DNA from: GCA-003244245 sp963822695 | Lineage (GTDB): Bacteria; Actinomycetota; Actinomycetes; Mycobacteriales; Pseudonocardiaceae | Assembly: GCA_963822695.1 (NCBI GenBank) | Contig: CAWGJH010000032.1 | Location: forward strand, 1 to 64,000 | Length of the DNA stretch: 64,000 nt | Direction of reading: 5' to 3' | In this document: positions 60,563 through 64,000 of the stretch, piece after piece | Numbering within the stretch: the first letter of the stretch is position 1 | How the letters are laid out: each line of letters opens with the position of its first letter | Program-made: the position numbers and the translations under genes | Notes under the pieces: model-generated | Told to the model about the DNA's origin: nothing | Seen by the model: only the letters and a program-made list of their open reading frames with translations | Database searches by the model: none

Positions 60563-63500
60563 TTAACCCTGGGCCATGTCGTTGAAGCGGCTGTAGTGCA
60601 ACTGGTGGGCAACGGTCACGGTCGCGGTTGGCCCATTGCGGTGCTTGGCAAGGATCAGGTCCGCCTCACCAGCCCGTGGGTCGTCCCGTTCCCATGCATC
60701 CGGTCGATGGATCAGCATCACCATATCAGCATCCTGCTCCAGACTGTTATGCAAATTGATGCCGTTTGCAATAAAATTGTGGGTTTCCAGGACCGTGGCG
60801 TCATAGACAGGCTGCGCACCAATACTTTCGATGGAGAAAATCTCGTCCCAGAACACATCATTGGCGGCAAGCGGAAGATCAGAATCTTCAAGAACTGCGG
60901 CGACCCGCGTCAAGAAGGCTCGCTGGTTGTCCAGGCCGGTGACGCCCACGTGATAGCTGTCACGATCCCCAGGCTTACGCGCCACGGCGATCCGGGCCAG
61001 CACCCCGACTCGCAGCAACAGGAGCGATACGTCCTCCGCGAGGCGCCGGCTCGTCGTCGTGTAGTAGATCTGACCATGCCGGTCTGGGTCATCCGGGTGC
61101 CGGAGGCAGCCATCTGTTGCCCATAGGTGCCGCAAGAACGAGGCCACCTGGGCGCGGGACAACCTGAATACCTCATCAGGAATAACCTTCTCGCCGTCTC
61201 CGATCGCGTGCGCAAGCAGGGCTACCTCGGATTCGGGCCAGGTCCGTACCTGTAGCGGCTCGGGCACGGATCGCGGCACCGCCACCGGGGAACCCTCGGT
61301 GAGCTCACCCAACGAGAGCCAGCCGTCACCGGTCAAGAACGGGTGGTTCGCCGTCGCCTCGACGACGCGTCCGGAGCGGAGGGTGACTCGGAAGACTTCT
61401 TTCGTTCCGCTCGCGAAGGCGTGCGTTAACGGCCGCGCCACCAGCCGCAATCTCTCATCCAGGGACCATACCGGGACATTGCGCTCGCCGCTGGCGAGCA
61501 GCGCGCCCAAGGTGACCTCGGCGCCAGTGTCGGCGCGCAGAATCCGGGTGCCAGCGGTGAGGCAGCCGGATTCACGAAGGTCGGCCAGCATCGGTTTTTT
61601 GTCGGTGCGCTGCTCTGGACCACGGTTGAGCTGGGAAATCGTGACCACGGGGACTTCGAGTTCCTTGGCCAGCAACTTGAGATGCCGGGAGAACTCGCTG
61701 ACCTCCTGCTGGCGTGACTCGACCTTCTTGCCCGAGGTCATCAGCTGCATATAGTCCACCACGATCAGGCGCAGGTCGTGGCGCTGCTTGAGCCGCCGCG
61801 CCTTGGCACGGATCTCCATCATCGTCATGTTCGGCGAGTCATCGATGAACAACGGAGCCTCGCTGATCTCGCCCATCCGCCGGGCCAGCCGGGTCCAGTC
61901 GTCGTCGCTCATCCGGCCGGATCGCATGTCCGACAGCCGGATCTTGGCCTCAGCGGAGAGCAGCCGCATCACGATCTCGGTGCGGCTCATCTCCAGCGAG
62001 AAGATCACACTGGTCATGCCATGGGTAACCGAGCAGGACCGCACAAGATCCAAACCCAGTGTCGAATTGTGCGTCGGAATCATTGATTCCCCGGCCAGGT
62101 AGAGATGGTTGCTGTTGTCCACCTGCACGCAGCGGACTGGAATGGACCGAACCGGCCGCACGTTGACGATGTAGCGCGCGCCCGACCTCGCCACCGAATA
62201 CCGCCGCCGTTGTTTGTGAGCCAGCCGCTTGCGCTCCAGCCGGAACACGTCGTCCTCGGTGCTGAACGTGAGCGTGTACTCCGTGACTGCCGGCTGAGCC
62301 GGCAATCCAACCACGGACTGCTCGGTGCGGCCACGCACCTGCTTGGTGGAGACTCCACATCGATAGCCGAGGCTGACTACGAGTTCACGAACATCGCGGG
62401 CGAGCCGGGCAGAGGTAACGGAGAACTGCACCAATCCGCCGGGTGCAACTGTGCCGTCGGTATCGAGCAGACCGGCGAGCAGAGCCCGCCGCTGCGCGAG
62501 CGAGCCTCGCAAGTAGACCAACGGGATATACTTGTTTCCCAGCAAATCGAGCGTACGTAGCCTCGCCTGGATGCTTCCGTGACGGTCGCGGCAAGACTGG
62601 CACTGAACGAGACCGCACGAAGGGCCGCCGCAGTCACTACAGCTTGGTGCGGGCACCGGCGGCTCGGCCCGCAATCCCTCGGCCTCGACATGAATTGCTA
62701 TCTCGGGATCGGCGCTCGTGAAGTTCGCGGCGTGGCTGGAGCCATCACCGAGCCACACACCGAGGGAATAGGGCGGAATGAGCAAGTCGCGGTCGGGTAG
62801 GTCGAGTGGCCGGCAGTTGACCACCGAGTGATTAAGCCGCCGGTCAGCGGTACGACACCGGAGCGTCGCCGCGATCTCTTCGGTGGTGCGCACGCCGGCG
62901 AATGTCCGCTGGTTGCGGTGGCGGTCGTAGCCGGTCGCGGCCTCTTGCGCAGAGCGGCGTGAGGCACGAGTTTCGGTAAGCCACTGGTGCTCCCCGTCAG
63001 CCACGATGACCGTGCCGTCAGAGAACTCGATCTCGTAACAGGGCCTTCCGCGCATCACGTCTGTCGCGGCCACCACTGTCGTGGGGCGCCCGTCCGCGCC
63101 CAGCAACTCCTCGCCCACAGCGATGTCGCCCATCGTCGTCCAGCCGGTCGGCGTAGGTAGCGGGGTGTCCAGCGCGAGCGCCTTGCCAATTCCGGGACGC
63201 GCCGCAATGATCACCATCTGGCCGGGATGCAGCCCGTTGGTCACCGCGTCGAGGTCCACGAAACCAGTCGGCACGCCAGCCGAAACGCCGCCCCGGGACG
63301 CGATCGCGTCGATCTCGTCCATGGTGGGTTGCAGCAGTTCCTCCAGCGCGATGTAGTCCTCGCTCATCCGCCGCTCGGTGACCTCATAGACCGCGGCCTG
63401 GGCACGGTCCACCACCTCGTCCACGTCAGCGCCGTCGGCCCCGTGGTAGCCCAGCTGCACGATTCGGGTGCCGGCCTCCACCAGCCGTCGCAACACCGCC

Positions 63501-63871
63501 TTACCCGCGACGATCTCCGCGTAGTATCCGGCGTTGGCCGCCGTTGGCACGATCGAGATGAGCGTGTGCAGGTACGGCGCTCCCCCAACCCGGAGTAGCT
63601 CACCGCGGCGTTCCAACTCGGCGGAGACCATGACCGGGTCAGCCGGCTCACCGCGCCCGTACAGGTCGAGAATGCAGGCGAAGAGTGCCTGATGGGCGGG
63701 CCGGTAGAAGTCGTCAGTCCGCAACACCTCAACTACGTTGGCGATGGCGTCCTTGGACAGCAGCATCCCCCCGAGCACTGACTGCTCGGCCGTGATGTCC
63801 TGCGGCGGCTGCCGGTCGAAAGCCGGCCCACTGTTCTCGAACCGCACCCCACGGTCATCCACCAGCGCCAC
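60563..63871 (-). CDS. dnaB: Replicative helicase DnaB with two inteins
   Basis: 1102 codons encode a precursor. The helicase consists of residues 1-230, 603-769 and 1043-1102, together 457 residues, normal for DnaB. N-terminal domain: PPQDITAEQSVLGGMLLS. RecA core: the Walker A GIGK-ST is split by intein 1, Walker B reads LRLIVVDYMQLM, then ISQLNRGPEQRTDKKP and LADLRESG-SLEQDADMV split by intein 2, and AKHRNGPT near the end. Splicing must remove both to restore ATP binding. ATG 63871 fits the family start. Nothing of the usual rplI neighbour is visible in the remaining 129 bp. Confidence 0.96.
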   Translation of the reverse strand: MALVDDRGVRFENSGPAFDRQPPQDITAEQSVLGGMLLSKDAIANVVEVLRTDDFYRPAHQALFACILDLYGRGEPADPVMVSAELERRGELLRVGGAPYLHTLISIVPTAANAGYYAEIVAGKAVLRRLVEAGTRIVQLGYHGADGADVDEVVDRAQAAVYEVTERRMSEDYIALEELLQPTMDEIDAIASRGGVSAGVPTGFVDLDAVTNGLHPGQMVIIAARPGIGKALALDTPLPTPTGWTTMGDIAVGEELLGADGRPTTVVAATDVMRGRPCYEIEFSDGTVIVADGEHQWLTETRASRRSAQEAATGYDRHRNQRTFAGVRTTEEIAATLRCRTADRRLNHSVVNCRPLDLPDRDLLIPPYSLGVWLGDGSSHAANFTSADPEIAIHVEAEGLRAEPPVPAPSCSDCGGPSCGLVQCQSCRDRHGSIQARLRTLDLLGNKYIPLVYLRGSLAQRRALLAGLLDTDGTVAPGGLVQFSVTSARLARDVRELVVSLGYRCGVSTKQVRGRTEQSVVGLPAQPAVTEYTLTFSTEDDVFRLERKRLAHKQRRRYSVARSGARYIVNVRPVRSIPVRCVQVDNSNHLYLAGESMIPTHNSTLGLDLVRSCSVTHGMTSVIFSLEMSRTEIVMRLLSAEAKIRLSDMRSGRMSDDDWTRLARRMGEISEAPLFIDDSPNMTMMEIRAKARRLKQRHDLRLIVVDYMQLMTSGKKVESRQQEVSEFSRHLKLLAKELEVPVVTISQLNRGPEQRTDKKPMLADLRESGCLTAGTRILRADTGAEVTLGALLASGERNVPVWSLDERLRLVARPLTHAFASGTKEVFRVTLRSGRVVEATANHPFLTGDGWLSLGELTEGSPVAVPRSVPEPLQVRTWPESEVALLAHAIGDGEKVIPDEVFRLSRAQVASFLRHLWATDGCLRHPDDPDRHGQIYYTTTSRRLAEDVSLLLLRVGVLARIAVARKPGDRDSYHVGVTGLDNQRAFLTRVAAVLEDSDLPLAANDVFWDEIFSIESIGAQPVYDATVLETHNFIANGINLHNSLEQDADMVMLIHRPDAWERDDPRAGEADLILAKHRNGPTATVTVAHQLHYSRFNDMAQG
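60746..61564 (-). mobile_element. DnaB intein 2 (reduced endonuclease)
   Basis: 273 residues (770-1042 of the precursor). It starts CLTAGTRILRADTG (Cys1), has block B ATANHPFL, block F VYDATVLETHNF and ends GINLHN before Ser+1. A LAGLIDADG-like pair remains (LLAHAIGDG and FLRHLWATDG), but only about 30 residues separate them, far fewer than in active homing enzymes. Splicing residues look intact; the endonuclease looks dead. Confidence 0.9.
62066..63181 (-). mobile_element. DnaB intein 1 with LAGLIDADG endonuclease, inserted in the Walker A motif
   Basis: 372 residues (231-602). It begins with alanine (ALALDTPLPTPTGWTTMGDI) in place of Cys/Ser, as in Ala1 inteins that splice by direct attack of the +1 residue; block G ends SMIPTHN before Ser603. 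The endonuclease motifs LGVWLGDGS and LLAGLLDTDG are well separated and complete. A zinc-knuckle insertion (CSDCGGPSCGLVQCQSC) lies between them. Probably still mobile. Confidence 0.92.
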
Positions 63872-64000
63872 GCCTGGGTACCTCCCCTTCCCCCGACCGT
63901 CCGACCCGCATCGAACTCATGTTCTACAAGACGGCACCGACAGAATCCGTTCGGACAGGCCCGCAACCGCTCCTCAAGCGCTGGGCGACGCTAAGGCGGC

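Overview
The window is high-GC actinobacterial chromosome. It carries the arabinogalactan assembly genes glfT2, ubiA, dprE1/dprE2 and three Emb-type arabinosyltransferases, but no mycolate genes. WhiJ-type XRE/DUF5753 cassettes are interleaved with them. This combination points to a filamentous actinomycete of the Pseudonocardiaceae type. That assignment is inference from gene content and protein style, not a database match.

Layout. 0-21 kb: a tRNA-Ser and the start of a tRNA-Arg; two paralogous cassettes, each a ~70-residue single-membrane-pass protein followed by a large NACHT NTPase with a glycine-rich multi-pass membrane half (916-4114 and 15996-19058); between them housekeeping and metabolic genes (acetoacetyl-CoA synthetase, a dienelactone-hydrolase homologue, an HisC-type aminotransferase, moaA, a Ku gene coupled to a ligase-like/histidine-kinase fusion, a slipin, a lipoprotein beta-propeller, a double DUF427 protein); then tex. 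21-29 kb: a phosphoesterase and a marR gene amid decaying genes (EamA transporter, NAD(P)-binding protein, XRE-TPR regulator), then the first DUF6879/XRE cassette and several small Cys-rich or hypothetical genes.

29-53.6 kb: three emb genes separated by accessory DNA. vapBC, a TIR protein with a WD40 remnant and a second DUF6879/XRE cassette lie between emb 1 and emb 2. A HelD-type helicase, a beta-lactamase-fold hydrolase with an upstream LuxR gene, and a DUF397/XRE pair lie between emb 2 and emb 3. dprE1-dprE2 follow emb 3. 53.6-64 kb, mostly minus strand: a DUF4389 membrane protein, an overlapping run ubiA-PAP2-glfT2 with a second glfT2 upstream, and dnaB containing two inteins.

How the genes fit together: UbiA makes decaprenyl-phosphoryl-phosphoribose, the PAP2 protein probably dephosphorylates it, DprE1/DprE2 epimerise it to the arabinose donor, GlfT2 builds the galactan and the Emb proteins extend the arabinan. 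The accessory cassettes look like regulation or defence modules. The observations most worth following up are the paired small-protein/NACHT cassettes, a 46-bp palindromic element found in three places and read in frame inside two protein genes, and a fusion of a catalytically defective DNA-ligase fold to a LytS-type histidine kinase next to ku.
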